A program made the position numbers and the translations under genes. From positions 1 to 64,000 of the forward strand of contig CAIVPZ010000020.1 in the NCBI GenBank assembly GCA_903907955.1: 64,000 nt of DNA, in the 5' to 3' direction. Positions within the stretch are counted from its first letter, which is position 1, and every line of letters begins with the position of its first letter. The notes under the pieces are model-generated. The model saw only the letters and a list, made by a program, of their open reading frames with translations, did no database searches and had not been told where the DNA came from. The stretch is from an uncultured Acetobacteraceae bacterium (GTDB lineage: Bacteria; Pseudomonadota; Alphaproteobacteria; Acetobacterales; Acetobacteraceae). Shown one piece after another: positions 63,939 through 64,000 of the stretch.

Positions 63939-64000
63939 GCGGATTGTGGCTGGATGGACACAGTGTTTCGCAAAAGCCATGGCCGGCTCGTTCCGGCCGT

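Overview
The window is a GC-rich bacterial chromosome segment (roughly 68-70% G+C by eye) carrying mostly housekeeping genes. The gene set and order suggest an alphaproteobacterium of the Rhodospirillales, most likely Acetobacteraceae. The evidence is a HemJ-type protoporphyrinogen oxidase, an atpI-B-E-F'-F operon separate from the F1 genes, hemE next to a DUF299 kinase-pyrophosphorylase and maf (the usual neighbourhood of the alphaproteobacterial origin), a mitofilin (Mic60)-like gene between hemD and hemY, and an ispH-thrB-rnhA cluster. The family-level assignment is inference.

Layout. Bases 1-1384 hold no convincing gene: a tandem array of 63-65 bp palindromic units, a cluster of six GAACAT/ATGTTC motifs and an A+T-richer stretch, ending at a tRNA-Ala(GGC). 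Next come 3-oxoacid CoA-transferase (scoAB), ahcY, two small membrane-protein genes and rho. From 7.9 to 11.2 kb is a reverse-strand heme operon (hemE-hemH-HAD phosphatase-hemJ). A candidate oriC lies at 11185-11498, followed by the DUF299 gene and maf. The atp Fo operon (14.9-17.5 kb) has a clear promoter and terminator. The glycine-cleavage operon gcvT-H-P (18.9-23.3 kb) sits behind a tandem glycine riboswitch, followed by ispH-thrB-rnhA.

The 27-42 kb part is the accessory section. It has lipoproteins, a prokaryotic ionotropic-glutamate-receptor-like channel in an operon with a DUF2252 protein, a patatin-like lipase, and a DUF3141-pta-ackA-DUF2254 operon. Two FNR/FixK-type sites (32388-32401 and 39905-39918) suggest the DUF2252/channel and DUF3141/acetate operons answer to low oxygen. 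A broken response-regulator gene, a Tat-exported amidohydrolase and a HicBA toxin-antitoxin pair follow. From 43.8 kb there are a CocE-type hydrolase, a PIG-V-like mannosyltransferase, trpS, murJ, a TPR protein with near-identical 141-bp repeats, gpsA-rlmJ-tsaD, divergent hemC-hemD-mic60-hemY, two M23 peptidases, a C26 amidotransferase gene with its middle deleted, kup, yggS and a ThiE-like gene.

Three families of dispersed palindromic repeats run through the window. Family A has seven copies of a double hairpin with GTAAGG at its end. Family B has two copies of exactly 106 bp that begin and end in TAG. Family C has three copies built on a GGCGGATAAGCGC core. The most unusual feature is that A and B copies supply stop codons to the flanking genes: copy B1 and copy A6 each give the stop codon to both convergent neighbours. 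Another A copy forms a 75-nt near-perfect hairpin across the start of the gene after gcvP, and family C copies have broken a response-regulator gene. No transposase, phage module or CRISPR array was seen.
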